Part shown: piece by piece, positions 41,836 to 55,500 of the stretch | How the letters are laid out: every line of letters begins with the position of its first letter | How positions within the stretch are numbered: position 1 is the stretch's first letter | Assembly (NCBI GenBank): GCA_030770545.1 | Contig: CM061098.1 | Span: 10,585,001-10,649,000 of the forward strand | Source of the DNA: Macropodus opercularis | Lineage: Eukaryota > Chordata > Actinopteri > Anabantiformes > Osphronemidae | Length of the DNA: 64,000 bases | Reading direction: 5' to 3' | The notes under the pieces: model-generated | The model's input: only the letters and a program-made list of their open reading frames with translations | What the model was told of the DNA's origin: nothing | Database searches by the model: none | Position numbers and translations under genes: made by a program

Positions 41836-44722
41836 GAGCACGGTTTGTTTGTCAGCTCGTTTAAAGCATTGCCACGCAAAGGCCTTCTTTCCAATAAAAA
41901 GGATGCAATTATATTAACATGTGCTCATAATAAACTCCTAACACCCTAATTCTCAGCACTTTCTGCAGGAAGGACATCAATGAATCTCACATGATGAAAT
42001 ACAGCCAGTTAAGTCAGGAGAGTTTAATGTGTAAGGTGAAACGTACTTCGGTTGGATATTGTGGCCTGGTTTGAGCCTGAGGAGCAGCTGGCGTTGCCTG
42101 AAGACAAAGACTTTCTGGCGGCTGAACTCTGGCTTTTCTGGTGCACTGCGCTGTGACCCGCTGGTATCTGCTCGGCTGGTGCTGGCTGTGTTTTGCCAGG
42201 ACTCTCTCTGTTTTGACTGCGTCTGTCTCTGTGTGTGAGGTGGATCTGTCTCTGCCGTCGCCTCTCATTAGCTGTGACGCGCGGTGTCTACCCGGGCAGC
42301 CTTTCAGCACCAGCCTGCCACTCACCTAAACCACCTGCTGCACATCACAACAGTGGACTTGACGCAGAACACCGGGGTGGCTGCTCCCACCAGCCAAAGC
42401 TCCACAAATGAGCTGCCGGACATTATAGCAAGCCAAAGAATGCAGGCAGTATGTTCTCACACACACAGGTTTACAGCAGGGTCAGTCATCCTCGACAGAC
42501 AGTGTCAAGAGACTGTTCGTTATTCGCCCTTGCGTGGGCATGAAACGGGCGTCAGTTCTCTCACACAGATGTACTTCCAGCTTCTCACATGGACGACCTC
42601 TCACACGCAGCTCAGAGAAATGTGTGTGCAGTCACGCAACACTTGACGCCGTTAGTCAAACAGGAAGGTCGGGTTGGTACCGTGTTCTCAGCTTCCTATT
42701 TCCCAGTGGCAGATGGATGTTTGCATGAATAACACGGCGATGTTTCCTGTTTAGCATCTCACTCCGATCACATTTCAGCAGTGAGGGAGGTGAAGTGCAG
42801 TCCACTGGCAGAGAGCTGGCAACATGCACTTAATTAGTTCAGATGTGTACGTTCACACATTTCATGGATTACCCTCCTTTGAGATACTGAAGCGGTTCCT
42901 GAACTGGACTTTTGGTGGCCGTCGGTTCCTGCTTGGTGCCGGATCTTCGATCGCACCCACAGCGACAGCGAACCCTGCGTGAACCACTGGATGTCGTCGG
43001 CCCCGGGGGAAGCCAAGACGTGGGGCAGCTGGAGAATGAATCACCACCATGTGAATCACATCCGCTGTCTTCTTCTCCTTCTGTTGCTGTTTACATCCAC
43101 AGCATGTGTCCCCCATTTTATTGGAACCAAAGTTGGAGAAGCACGGGGAAACGATGACGGATCAGGAGACAGTTTGGTTTCAGACGAGGAGGCCGAGCAG
43201 CTGTCCCCATCTGTGCGCAGACGAGGCGAATGGAAAAAGGGAAACCCTTCAAGAAGTCTTGTATCTCGGATCCGTAAACAGTTTCAATGATTTCAACTGA
43301 CTGTCGACATCCCATTATTAGCAAATAAATCCCCTGCCATCGAATTTTATGTGCACTAAAACAACTCACTGGGTCATTTTAAACAAACGCTGTATGTTTA
43401 TCGTGGTAATAATAATAGATCTTGAGAACAGAATTTAAATTATTCCTACAATTATGTAATGAAACACACTTCATAGTGAAACTGGGACTAGGTCTTAGTC
43501 TCTGAGTATAGAAACCATCCAAGTCTTTTATGTAAAGGATACCTGAGTGGAATCTGCAGGGATTTTTAAAGACGTGTGATTCCTAAGAGGGTGAGAGCGA
43601 GGACGTGCTATGGAGACACATCGCCTCCAGCTAACATGGAAGCAGGGACCTGACCTCCATTGCTTATTCTCTTCCTCCTTGCTTTCCCCCACCCTCACTT
43701 AAATTAAATTATCCCATGTGTAACAGCGGTGGAGTGGCTGAGGCAGAGCGTGTGGATCGATGGACGGATGTAAGACCTGTGCTCGTACACACGCAGTATC
43801 ACATTTTGCTATTTTCATTTTGCTCTTAATTGCTCCCAGTTGTAGTTTGATAAAGAAAGGAGGGGGAGAGGCGAGTGGCGACCAAGCGGCCCTCCGCTTT
43901 GTTCTCTGGAAGGACTTTGTTTGCGAAAAAACGTCACAGTAGCTACATCAAGCCGAGCCGCGGCTATGAGAAACAGACGGAGCAGATGGAGGACGGAAGC
44001 GTACGTGTGTGTCTCTCGTCGAGCGGAGACCAAAGGTGGCGTAGATGCAGGGAGCTTTTTGAAATGGCTGCTCAGGAGGAAGAAAGAAAGCGAAAGAAGG
44101 AAGTTGTGTTTGTGTGCTTCTGTGTGCGTGGCTGTGCGTGTATGTCTGAGTGAAACACAGGACGACGTTGTCACGGCACCTACGGCTCAGTCCCCAGCTG
44201 CTCCTGAAACCTCTCCCAGTGGAAGCACAGGCCGCGTTATGGCCTTAAATACGCACAGCGACCATCTACAAGTTCAAGTGAAGTTCAATATGTGTTTGTA
44301 TCCCTCACAGCTGATGGTGACTGTCTGGCAGAGGTCTGTGCTCAGGATGTAGTCTTCCTTCCAAACTGTAGGATTTGTGGTCTGTCTTTCTTATTTCTGC
44401 TGTTTTCAACACGTAACCCAGTCAAGGACGACCTTGATGTCCAGCATTTGTCCCCCCTCTCCTGCAGCCGCACTCACCTGCTTTCCTCCCATCTGTATAA
44501 AATATTGAATCCAGCCGCTCATCCTGGCCTGTTTCTTACCTGTTTTAATGTTAATGTCACTTGGCCTCTAAAAAGAGTGAAACCTGAGCCCGTGTCTGTT
44601 TTGTGCGTGCGTGTGTATTCCACTCGCAGGAAGTCCAGACCCACACTGAAGCTGTTGCATGTTGTTTGTTTGTGTCTGAGTAGGTGTGTGTGTGTTCACT
44701 GCTCTTCGTGTAACAGGAATCT

Positions 44723-44744
44723 ACACACACACACACACACACAC
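44723..44744. repeat. (AC)n microsatellite
   Basis: Eleven AC units. Confidence 0.93.
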
Positions 44745-46317
44745 TCAGTGGTCTCCAGCTGCTGTTTTCCCCATTAATTCCTCTAGTCCATCCAGTCCCA
44801 CATCCGCTTGTCATCGCCGCCTCAAACCTCGCAGCTCAGGACCAATCACTCTCCCACATTTCAGTCACTTTGACGCCCGCTCTTCCAACATTTGGCAACC
44901 AACTTGTCGACATGCTGACGGCAGCCTTTTATGTTTCAAATAAAGGTAGAGCAAGCAGAGACCCCGCTGACCCCTATCTTATAATGCAGACCAGCTTCAT
45001 TTCTCCTCTGACCGTGTTATGTAAGGACTTTTTAAAGGATTGTGAAGTTATTCATCCATCCCCTCTGACTCCTTTTCACTGTCAGGTTGACGTGCGGCTC
45101 CTCCTTTTCTGTCCCGTCCTCTTTTGGTAACTCCAACCTCATCCCACCGCTCCCTTACACATTCCTCTCTCCACCCTTTTCAGTGTTAGTCCCCTCTACC
45201 CTAGAGAAGTGCCACAGCTCTGTCTGTCTGAGCAGAAGCCTCGGGCCCCAGCAGAACAGCTCCACGCTGTGGTTTATGGCCGTGGGGGCTGAGAGGAAGT
45301 TAGTCTGCAGGGCAATATGGAGACTATTAATATAAAGCTGGCATCTGTGTCTGAGATTTTAAGGTGTTAAATGATTAAAATTGTTCAAACATACATTTTA
45401 AATGAGGGCCAGTAGGTTCACAGCTGTACTTATTCCCCATTGTCACATTTTAGAGTTTCTTCTATATGAGCCAAAACTATTATTGGGAGCGAAACATGAG
45501 GAATAAAATCAGACAAAGGACAAAAAACATTAGCAGACTGTGGACCCGTGTACTCGTGTCCTTCATTTCCAAAGCCATTAACAGCTTGCCATGTATAAAG
45601 GAGGGAACGAGGGATGAAAGTGGGAGAGGTAGACATGAAGGGGAGGTGGAGGAGAATGATTGAGGTCTCTTTGAAAGGCTGGCAGAGTCAGGAAGTGATT
45701 AGCCTGCTACAATATCTCCAATAATGGCAACAGAAAAAAACCTTTCTGCAGCCACAACCGCTTAGCATCATGGACAGTGCCCAGTATGCTGAGAGCGGGA
45801 GGGTGGCGTTATCAGCAGGAGCAAGCAAAGGAGTAGTTATGCTGGCTGATGAGGCTTTTCATTTCTGGCAGGCAGCTGATTTTTGAAAACTTCAATATGT
45901 GCTGAAAAGACTGAGGCGCAACCTTCACAGCTTCTGCATGTGGGGAACTTGACTCAGCCACAGGCCCTGAGCTAAGTGGCAGGGATGAACGATCTTCCTG
46001 AACCTGAGCAGAAACCTCTGTGCTTGTCTGTGATCAGTTGCACCGTCATGTTAAACAATACCTCTGTAAAGTTGGCAGGCAGTGATTCATGATCGCGTAG
46101 CAGCATGTAGTGTGAGAAATGAGGCTGATCCTTCTGCAGGCCACATCATCCTCTGGTTCCTCTACAGCCCTCCTGCTATTTGTTTTACAACTTCAAGAGA
46201 CTCTCCATCAACAGCAAGGAATCCCTTTACAGGAAAGATGCTGGTACCAGCTGCGTCAGTGCAGGGTCAGAGGAAGGACGTCCAGGCAGTGAGCAATGGG
46301 TCTCAGTTCATCCAGCC

Positions 46318-46337
46318 CGAAATAAAATAAAATAAAA
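46318..46337. repeat. (AAATA)n short array
   Basis: Three to four AAATA units, about 200 bp upstream of the first recognised collagen exon. Confidence 0.8.
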
Positions 46338-46543
46338 CAGTACATTTGACTACATGTTAAGAGATCTTTGTCTCATCTGAGTCACTGCTTACGTCACTGA
46401 CAGATATTTTAGCTCCTCGCCAGCGCACACAGACGTGAAGCCAGGCTACGACCCCCAGCAGTGAAACCACAAACGATGCTCGATTCCTCTCTGCTCTAGT
46501 GATGATTTGGAGGATTTATTGCTCTGCCTGTGTGTTTTCACAG

Positions 46544-46588
46544 GGCCTCCAGGAAAGCGTGGCAGGATTGGACGACGAGGGGAAGCTG
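46544..46588 (+). CDS. col25a1: Collagen exon, start of COL1 (GPPGKRG)
   Basis: A 45-nt exon. It begins with the last two bases of a Gly codon and ends with the first base of another, so both ends are phase 1. It reads G-PPGKRGRIGRRGEA-G. The acceptor is TTTTCACAG and the donor is a consensus GTAAGT. The basic cluster (KR, R, RR) at the start of the first collagenous domain is a shared trait of collagens XIII, XXIII and XXV and could bind heparin-like glycans. In relatives it follows a Cys-x-Cys-Pro segment; the upstream exon encoding that was not located. Confidence 0.9.
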
Positions 46589-49500
46589 GTAAGTGACGCC
46601 TACCACCTGCTTTGTTTGTTTATTTCTTCTCTCTCCTCTTTTCTTTCTAATCGCTCCCACACTCACCGTCTTCCTGGGCGACTGAGCGAGTTGAGGGCGG
46701 GCGGAAGCAGTGGCCCGTGCGTCCGTCCAGGGCACGGTTGGCCCTTCTCCCTGTCCCTTCCTATTTGCAGTAGCATAGCTCTAAACTTGGCCATGTGGTT
46801 GCGCTAACTTTGCCCAGATGTCAGTCGTTCCCGGTGAGCGGTAGCAGCTGCACTAGTACAGGAATAATGAGATTCTCCTTTGCCAACATCTCTACCCACC
46901 AGTATTGTGCTGCTTTTTGTTTCCATCCCCACCCTCAAAAAAAAAACCTCACAGACGGACCGAATCAGCACCAAACTATAAGTGTACTTAGACAGAAGTT
47001 TGTCATGACACAAGGGATGTTCAACAACTGACTCAGACTAATTTAGCATGTTTTTTATTATCTGTGAACTAAAACCAAATTGTGGTGCGACAGTTTTACG
47101 TGATTTGATCAAAACCGGCAGCTCTAGTTCCTTTGCAGGATATGTGTCAGATGGGAACATTTCCAGTCTAGTAGTGATTCACTAGGGAGAGGCATGACTT
47201 AGATACAGATCATGAAGTGATCTGTGACGCTTCCTCGATCCCAAAATATGGTGTGTTATTATGTTTTCTTTTTAATAAATACAAGTTCTAAGACTCAGCT
47301 TCGCACATTTAAGGTCATGTTCACGGGATTAGTTGACAATAAGAAAAATATGCAGTAGGCTTTTCTTTTAAATGTTCTGACTGTCCAACCACCTCTCAAA
47401 TAAAAACAGACCAGGGAAATCCCTCTGGGTCTGTTGGTTCCGTCAGACGATCAGCAGGACAAATATTTGATGATGTTTTTCATCCACTCGGTGTTTTGCA
47501 GGGGGATCATTATTATGAGAAGGCTCATAGTTTGGGTTTCATGTGAGACGACGCGCTCATTGGTTGCTCACTGTTTGTTATGGGACGGTCCGTATCAAAC
47601 GGCCGGCGTGGTTCTGTTTAGGCTCTCCGTCTTCTTGTTTAGTTTTATGTCCCTCACATAACAGCCTGGGTTCGAGTGCGGGGGTAGGTAGCACATGTGT
47701 TCTGTTGATGACTCTGGGACGTCTTACTTCTTACAAGATGTTTTCCCGCTTCTCTGAGAAAAACACACACGAGTGGAGAAACGCAAACCTTCAGCTCTCC
47801 TCCGTGTGCTTCTGTCTCTCTTTCACATTTGGTGTCGCTTCTTTCTCATTAGTCTTCGCACACACCTGTCTCCACTTGGCTAAAGCAGATCTCACCGCTT
47901 ACTCACTGTGCGTTTGCACAGTGTGCATTTGTTTGGCTGTCTGGCCCAGTCTGCCCTTGTTGCCACATCTAGACACAGCCCACCTTGATGGATTTGGGCT
48001 CATGCTCACACGAACCCCAACACCTTATATGTTTTTATATTCCCTCAAACCTTCTCCTCAACATTTCCCGCCTCAACATTCTGATCCTTTCTTTATTTGT
48101 GTTGTCGCCAAAACACTCTTTACATTGAAACAAACAACAAACTCCAAGCTTCACATAGACTCTGGTCACATTAGTTACTCTGTGTGTTTAAATAGTAACA
48201 ATATACCACAATTACCCCCAGAGGAAGTCTGTTTTCAATCTCGCTTAGTTTATGTAGATGTTTAGTGTTGCATCGAGGGCTGATGGGCTGTGATGTGCAG
48301 GAACTGCAGTGGGGCATAGCTCTGTGCTGTGGCTTAGACCCTAATCGACTGTTAACAGTCACATAAATCGGGCATCGTGATTGGTTTGGAAACTCAGATC
48401 AGATAAACTCAAACCAATCGCTAATAGAAAATCCTTTAAAGTCGGAATTACACAGTCACTTTATGGGGGTTTGGTTGCTTTACTAGTGCACATTTAAGAG
48501 AATGGCTTTCATAAGAATATTCCATTAAAACCACGACCACTGGGAATGAGAGGTCTCCTTTGATCATTGCTGTTGTTTTTGGTTAAGCTAAGTATGAAAC
48601 GCAGAATGTCCTTTTCACTGCTGAGGCTCAGCATCAGAGCATTTCAGTCAGATCTGAAAGAGCCTCAGAGAAATCTCCGACATCTTTTTTCATTCTTTAA
48701 AGGGACGCAGCGTTTGCCAGCACTTCCTGAACTTTCCCCCCTCTGTCCTCCATCTAATACACCCATATCTACTTAGGAAACAAAGACTTGACATGACTTC
48801 ATAGGCTAATTTAAAACACGAGCCATTATCCAGAAGTCTGTTTATCATAATGGTTTCACCACAAACTCCATTGGCAGCAGCTCTAATGAGCTTGTTCTGT
48901 AACATATTTAGGTGGTTAATTACAGTCATCGTCTAACAAACCGCATTGCTTGTGCACGTTTTTGTCGCGTACCACTGTTTCAAGTATTTGATTGCTGTGC
49001 AAGCCATGAATCACGTCTGCTGAGTTCCATGTGACAGTGACAGCGAGAATCTGTTTTCTAAAATGTCTTCTCTCTCTTCTTTGTTGCAGGACCTCCTGTA
49101 AGTACAAGTTCTTTTCATCCAGGTAGTATGAGGATCGATTGAGGCGTTACACAATTACAATACAACTATTACTGAGCAACTATTACTATCTTTGTCTTTT
49201 CTCCCACCTCCGTAAAACACAGAAACACAAACACAGAGTCACACAGACCATGTCAGTAAACGTGGGTGTGGTTATCGCTCTGCTTGATCAGTCTGATCCA
49301 GAGTTATTGTCAATGACTGATGCCTTCAGGCTCAGAAGTTTTTTTAAGTGACCTGCCTGGGAAAAAAACATTTTTGACTATATTTATTTTAGTTCTTTGT
49401 GTGTTAAACGTATTTTTTTCCACTTTTGGTGTAATTTAGATTTACACCAGTGGGAACAGCTCATTTTAAAAATCCATGGTTTTAAAGAGTGTAAAGATTT

Positions 49501-52500
49501 AAGTGACCGTTAAACAAGGTAGAATTTCTTTTTTTTTTCATACCGTAAGGCTGGAATGGGATGGTGTGGTTACGTGAAATCACCTGCTCTTGGCAGCGTA
49601 ACTACCTGTCAGCACATTGTCGACTGTATCAGATATAAACGTAGCAAATAGCACCAAGAAACAATATAAACGCCGTCATCTTTTTTACGTGTGTTTCTCT
49701 GGCCACACTAAATTTAGGACCGGCTCACTTTGGATATTGAACAAGGATTCAAATCTGATCCGAATCATAACTGTTTATTTATTCCAGTTTATTTTTGCTC
49801 CCTGTAGAATAAACTGTGTGTAGTAAATTTAAAGCCATAATAATTATAATAATGTTGTCATCATCACATCATCACATGTTGAGCATAATGAGCCATGTGC
49901 AGCAGATGTTTTTGTTTCTAACCTGTGTCGATGCTTCATGCTTCATCCCTAACCTCACCAGGGCAAAGCTGGACGGGATGGATACCCGGTAAATCTCATT
50001 TGTTATTTTTCCTGTGATTCTTCAGTTCCGTCATGTCTTTACTCTTCTATAACTTGCTCTTCTCTTTATTAGTTATCAGTTTCCTTTCCATGCTTTACTT
50101 GATGACGTTACCTTTACTCTTCACTCGCCGCCTGTTTTCTTGCCTCTTCCTGCGATCAGCAGCACTTGGTTTTCATCAGTGATATGTCCTGCCCCGTGAC
50201 TGAGAAGTGACTCAAATACAAAGAGAGTTGTGTTTAAACACAAACAGGCACAGACGTCTCAGTGGTGTAAGATGAGATGAAAGTTTTTTTCCTCACCATT
50301 GGCAGTTTGAAACATTACACCTCAGTGACTAAAGGCAGAAAAGAAGTCAAACAAAACATCTTTAGTGCAGCAATAAAAATGAGAAAACATAAAGAGTTGT
50401 AAACATGCAGGCAGAAAGATATCATCAGTAAACATAAACCACAGCAGTTTAAGCCAATAAACGTGTTTACCAATGAAAATGTGAAACATTCATGCACACG
50501 ACACACACCATGCCCTTTAGCTTGTAAATGGGTTTTAATAATGTTTGAATAATATAACTGCACACATCCAATAACTCCTGAATGCAAAGCAGATCGCTGA
50601 CTTCTCCCAGTGAGTCAGACCACAGACCGTCCGTTTCCCCCTATTTCAAAGACGCAGCGGCCTCTAATGGCAACTTAGACTTTTACTCTGTGTAGCGGCT
50701 AAGACGCAACAGCTCATGGCTCTGTAGCTGATTTGTGGTTTAGCCGTCATCAAAATCTCATCAGCTAGTGCAGATACACCCTCATCACTCATGGCTTCAG
50801 AGTGGATTCGTCAGCGCTGCATGTCTGCAGAGTGGCACACACCACAGGAAGCATGAGCGTGTGCGGGGTGCGTGTCAGCGTGTCGCCCGCTGCCATCTGG
50901 TCGTCATGGTGACCGCCGGTGGTCGCCTGGGGTTCCACACCAGCTCGTAAGTCGCGTCCTTGCGTGTTTTCTCACCGGGGGAAGTTCATATCCCAGGGGT
51001 CTCTCTCCCAGTCAGATTCCCAGCCTGCCTGGCACTGCACAGCCCTCCTGACGGGAAATGCCTGCTGCTAATTACACACAGGTGGACGCAGCGCACAGAG
51101 ACGTGTGTGTACGTTTGTGTTTGTTTGCCTGTGACTTTATTCGTCTTTGTCGCTGTCTGCATGAGAAATTCCAAAGATTCGGCGCGTTGCCTGTCGTCCA
51201 CTTGATCAACAGATGTAACACACAAATCTGGATAATCGCCCTCAGTCTAGTTGGCTCCATGAAATCAATCATTATACCTGCATATACTATATACTTACAT
51301 AGATGAAAGACATGAAAGCCTGTTATGTTCCGGCGTATGTGTGCAACAGTACGATGAAGCGAAGTTACTGTACAAGATTAATCATGCTGCCGATTAACAT
51401 AGACAGAGCATCCTGTCAAACAGCGGAGCTTTAAAGGGCCACTCTTCCTGTTTGGTAGCACAGTTTGTGTATCTAGCTCCATGGACGCATGTGTGTGTGC
51501 TCTGCTTCCAACCACCCATAGATTATGTACATCAGTGTAACGAAGGCCAGAGCCAGAGCGTGTGATGTGCACTCGCACTAATAACGTCCTACACATGAGC
51601 TGATCACGTGGCCCCATCAGCACAAATGAGTCCAGTCAGTTTCCAGAGCGCCGAGCACCTCAAACGTGTGCCAGCGCCTTGTGCCAGAAAAATTTCACTC
51701 TTTATTTTTCCATTGTTAAAGCAAACCACTTGACTTCATCCCCCCTTTTTTCTTGACCTCTCTTACCCTTGTTATGTTTCTCTCACTTGCGCAAATTTCA
51801 AGCCTCAAAAGCCAGTTTGTAAATTTACACATTATCACATAATTCAACAGAACAAATAATTGCTCTGGGAAGGAATGATGGATGCCAGTGTGCATTAGAC
51901 ACATGTGTCTTGCAGGTTTTAAACGCATCAGACTGATACATGCAGCAGTCGACTTCCACCGAAGCGTCGGTAATACAGAAAACATCGTCGGTGTCATGTG
52001 GTTTGTGTGTATCTCGACCGTAGCGCTGCCATAAGTTATTGTGTTTGTTGATGTACGTTTTCGCTCCTCGTGCAACCCCGTCGCTCCTTCCCCTCATAAA
52101 TCAAGGGCGGGAGGTTTAGACTTTCAGAAGAGAGCCTTCCCCCTGTCAAACAATCCGCGTCAGACGGACTGACAGAACAACAAATACCCACACGGACCCA
52201 CTGGTTCGTATGCGCAGTCACCAACGCACAAAGCCACTAGCGTGTTTATATGAGTGCCAGGCTGTGACAGACAACGGACCTCACGCTGCACACAGGCCAA
52301 GGCCTCCATTGTTCAGCCTTCCTGGCTGCTCAAGGCAGATTAAAGCCAGAGAGTCACCCAACAACATGTCAGTAATTTAGTTTCAAACACACAGCGCTCT
52401 GGTATGCTTTATTGTACTCTTCACTTTTTGCTTTGTGCTTTTCAAAGCAGCAAAATGTCATGTATCACAAATTGTGCTCATGTAGCCCTGACATGCAGTT

Positions 52501-55500
52501 GAGTTTGGTCCCTGCAGCAACGTGAGACTTACGTAAACATGAAAGGAACAGAAAAACACTCAAAGCAGGTTTCACGGATCACTGCAAGGCACAAAAGATA
52601 GCGGAATCAAAGAAAGAAGGAAAGTAGAACCAGGAGCGAGGGAAGGCGTCTCTCACCCCGTCTTCTTAATTTTGACGTCACGTAATTACCCTCATTGAGC
52701 CTAATGTGTGACACATTCCCACGTGTGTTTTTAGCTGAGGTGTCTGCTCTGATGTACAGACACCTATTTTCACATTGCATCCTAAACACCCTAATGGCTA
52801 ATTACCAGTCTGCACTATAGGGGGTACAATAAAGACAGTAAAGCAACACCTCACACTGTTAGCGTGGTATTTAGACACACACACACACACATTGTTAGCT
52901 GACACAGAGATGTGTTTAAGAGCCACCTAACTGGTGAGAACGAAAGAGATGATTGGTTTAATGCTGACAGATGCGGCAGAACAAGAAACCGGTGCTGACA
53001 ACAAACACTAAGAAGCATCACACACTCCTGAAATGAATCTCTCGGTTTTTCTCTTGTAGCAGAGGAGAATTTATTTCTATTCCAGCTTTGCAGTCTGTTG
53101 TAGATTTATATAACAGCCTAAGCATCATGTAACAATGTAGCTATTTAAGAACAGAATGGCCACACATAAAAGTTACAACCTCTTGTCTCACTGCTGGATT
53201 GTTAGTTGAAATATGCTTCATAGTTCTTTTTTATTCTGTAATAAATACCAGTAAGGCCATATAGGTCATACTTAACGCTAAATGCAAACTGTCGGCCGCC
53301 AAATATTATATTTGAGGTTTTACTGCTGAGAGTTGACCCGTTGTATAAACACACATACGCCCCTTTGAAAAGGATGGACACATGCATGCAATATTACCTG
53401 TGGTTCACAGGTCACGGCGCGGCTTGTTAGCGACCGTAAATCAGTCCTTCTCTGCAGCAGCCGGTGACCTCGCGTACACACCTCGTCTCCTCATCCCGAT
53501 GAGTCCTGATAAACGCTCCCAGACGCGCACATACACACGCAATACAGTGTGAAGCCACTGTGACATTTGTGGACCCATTTAAATTCTTACTCTCGCACGC
53601 GTGACATGATAAACACGGCGGGTGGCATTTAATGAAGTGATAAATCTGCAACCTGTCTGGTGCAGAACCCAACATCCAGAGTTATTTGCTTCGCCCCAGT
53701 TTTTGTCACCTACTGCTGTTTAAGTGGCATTTAATAAAAAAAAGGCATCTCCTCGCATTGTTTAAAAAGCCTTTTTCATTCAATGACCACTTAAGGGTTT
53801 GATGAGAGACTCAACGAGGGGCAGTTACTGATCACATGACCTGTTAACAAGAGGCTCCTCATATCTATTTCCATCCTTGTCTCCTCTCTGCTTCATCTCC
53901 TGTGTCTGCTCTCCATCCATCAAAGCAGGCAGCAATGACACTGCGGTAGGCTTTTACTGCAGGAACTGGGTCCTGATGGAACCCATGGGGCTGAGGAGAG
54001 CAGCCAGACGTATGTGAGCCATCTGAGGCTGGGGATGATGAGGATGATGACCATTTCCAGTCTGCTGGGCCGCGGGGACTATGAGGCATTGAGCAACCCA
54101 CAACTCGAGGGACCCTGTAAAAACTGTTAGCTTAACATCGAGTGCGGTCGTTAAGCAGGAAGTCAACATTAGGCTTCACTACATACATCACGTTTAAGTG
54201 TTTCTGGAAGGCTCGAGCCAACTTTTCCCTCATGTTTAGTGGTGATCTAAAGGTTCGTGCCTTTGAACTGAGAGTCGCGGCGCAGAGGAGGTTCAACGAC
54301 AGCTCGGCTGTTTCTAGAGAGGTAAACAAAGTGGAGAACTTCAACTGCTGTTTCAGCACTTGGTGAGGTTAGATGGGGACTTTAAACTGTCTGCTGGATT
54401 GTCTCATCACCGGAGGGAAACAAGGAGAGGATGTGTGGCCGATTAATGCAGCTGGAAATCCACCCACAGTTTGTTAAGATGGACACCAATCTCATAATTA
54501 TCCTGGAAACGTCTTACACTTGCACACAAAAACCCACGTGAACATTTAAGTGAGGCAGGATGTACGTAGGGCAACTTTCTTCCTTTTTTTCTGCTTCTTA
54601 TGCTAAACGTTCTTTCGTCGCAGCCGTCTCTCCTCTGTTGTTTACAAGCAAACCTTTCACTGTTTTTCCAGAACCACTGAGCTGTTTTTCCAAAAGCTGA
54701 GATCATTTACATTGTTTCCTGAGCGATGCAGAGACATGACCCAAACATTTTGAAAGACTAATATCTACTGTCCTTTTTACAAGAAGCGGTGACATTATCG
54801 TGGGCTTTCTTATTGTTTGTGTTCTTGATAGATAGGAAGATTTTTACGCCTCTCACATCGGTTGGGATAGAAGCTTTAGGGAAGTGTTCGCTTAGCTGGA
54901 CTGGAAACCACCAACTTGGCTTTGTCTGATGATCAGAGAGTTTTTCATTTACACTGTTTAGACAGATAAAAACAAACTATTCAGGCAACACGGAGGTTCT
55001 GATGTAAATATGATTTAAATTTTACCACATGGGTGCCAGTCACCATTTTTGTTGCATGATGGTGCACAAACACTGTGGAAGACCCAGTGAGAGCTGATTC
55101 CTGCAGGAAGAAGTTTTATTTGTCAGTCACACTCGCTAATTAACTAACAGAAGCCTCGTTTTGTGGAATCAGTCTTTTCATCTACCTTTTGGCAAGATAT
55201 TGAATAAATGAGTTTTGTAAAAGGAAATAAATGTGTGCTTTTCTCGTTTCTTTTCTGCCAACAGGGGCCACTGGGCTTGGATGGAAAACCCGTGAGTATG
55301 CTTTCACTCAAACACTAACAGCCCAGTGACTCAGTGACTTGAGTCTCATGTTAATCATCTGTTTTCTCTATCAGGGTTTACCAGGTCTTAAGGGAAGCCA
55401 GGTACACCGCAACACACCTTGTCATGTACTGATTTTCTGACAACACGTATCAGCTAACTATGAATCCAGGCGGGTGTCTGACCTGCCAGCCAGGTGATGG

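Larger units (their letters stand above)
26173..46543. other. Non-coding DNA, probable end of a long 5' intron
   Basis: No exon that I can recognise lies here. I looked specifically for an exon that would precede the collagen repeat (Cys-x-Cys-Pro region ending in the first base of a Gly codon), for the dibasic furin-site region and for a membrane anchor, and found no convincing candidate. Simple repeats and one dispersed repeat are listed separately. Two long open frames on the minus strand (26173-26811, 212 codons; 31121-31867, 248 codons) have no recognisable family features. Confidence 0.5.

Noticed and set aside
47660..47690. GGTTCGAGT-like string resembling a tRNA T-loop.
   Set aside because: No acceptor stem, D arm or anticodon arm can be folded around it.
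50990..51015. AG-GGG start within the 5.3-kb intron as a hidden collagen exon.
   Set aside because: Reads GVSLPV without the Gly-X-Y periodicity.
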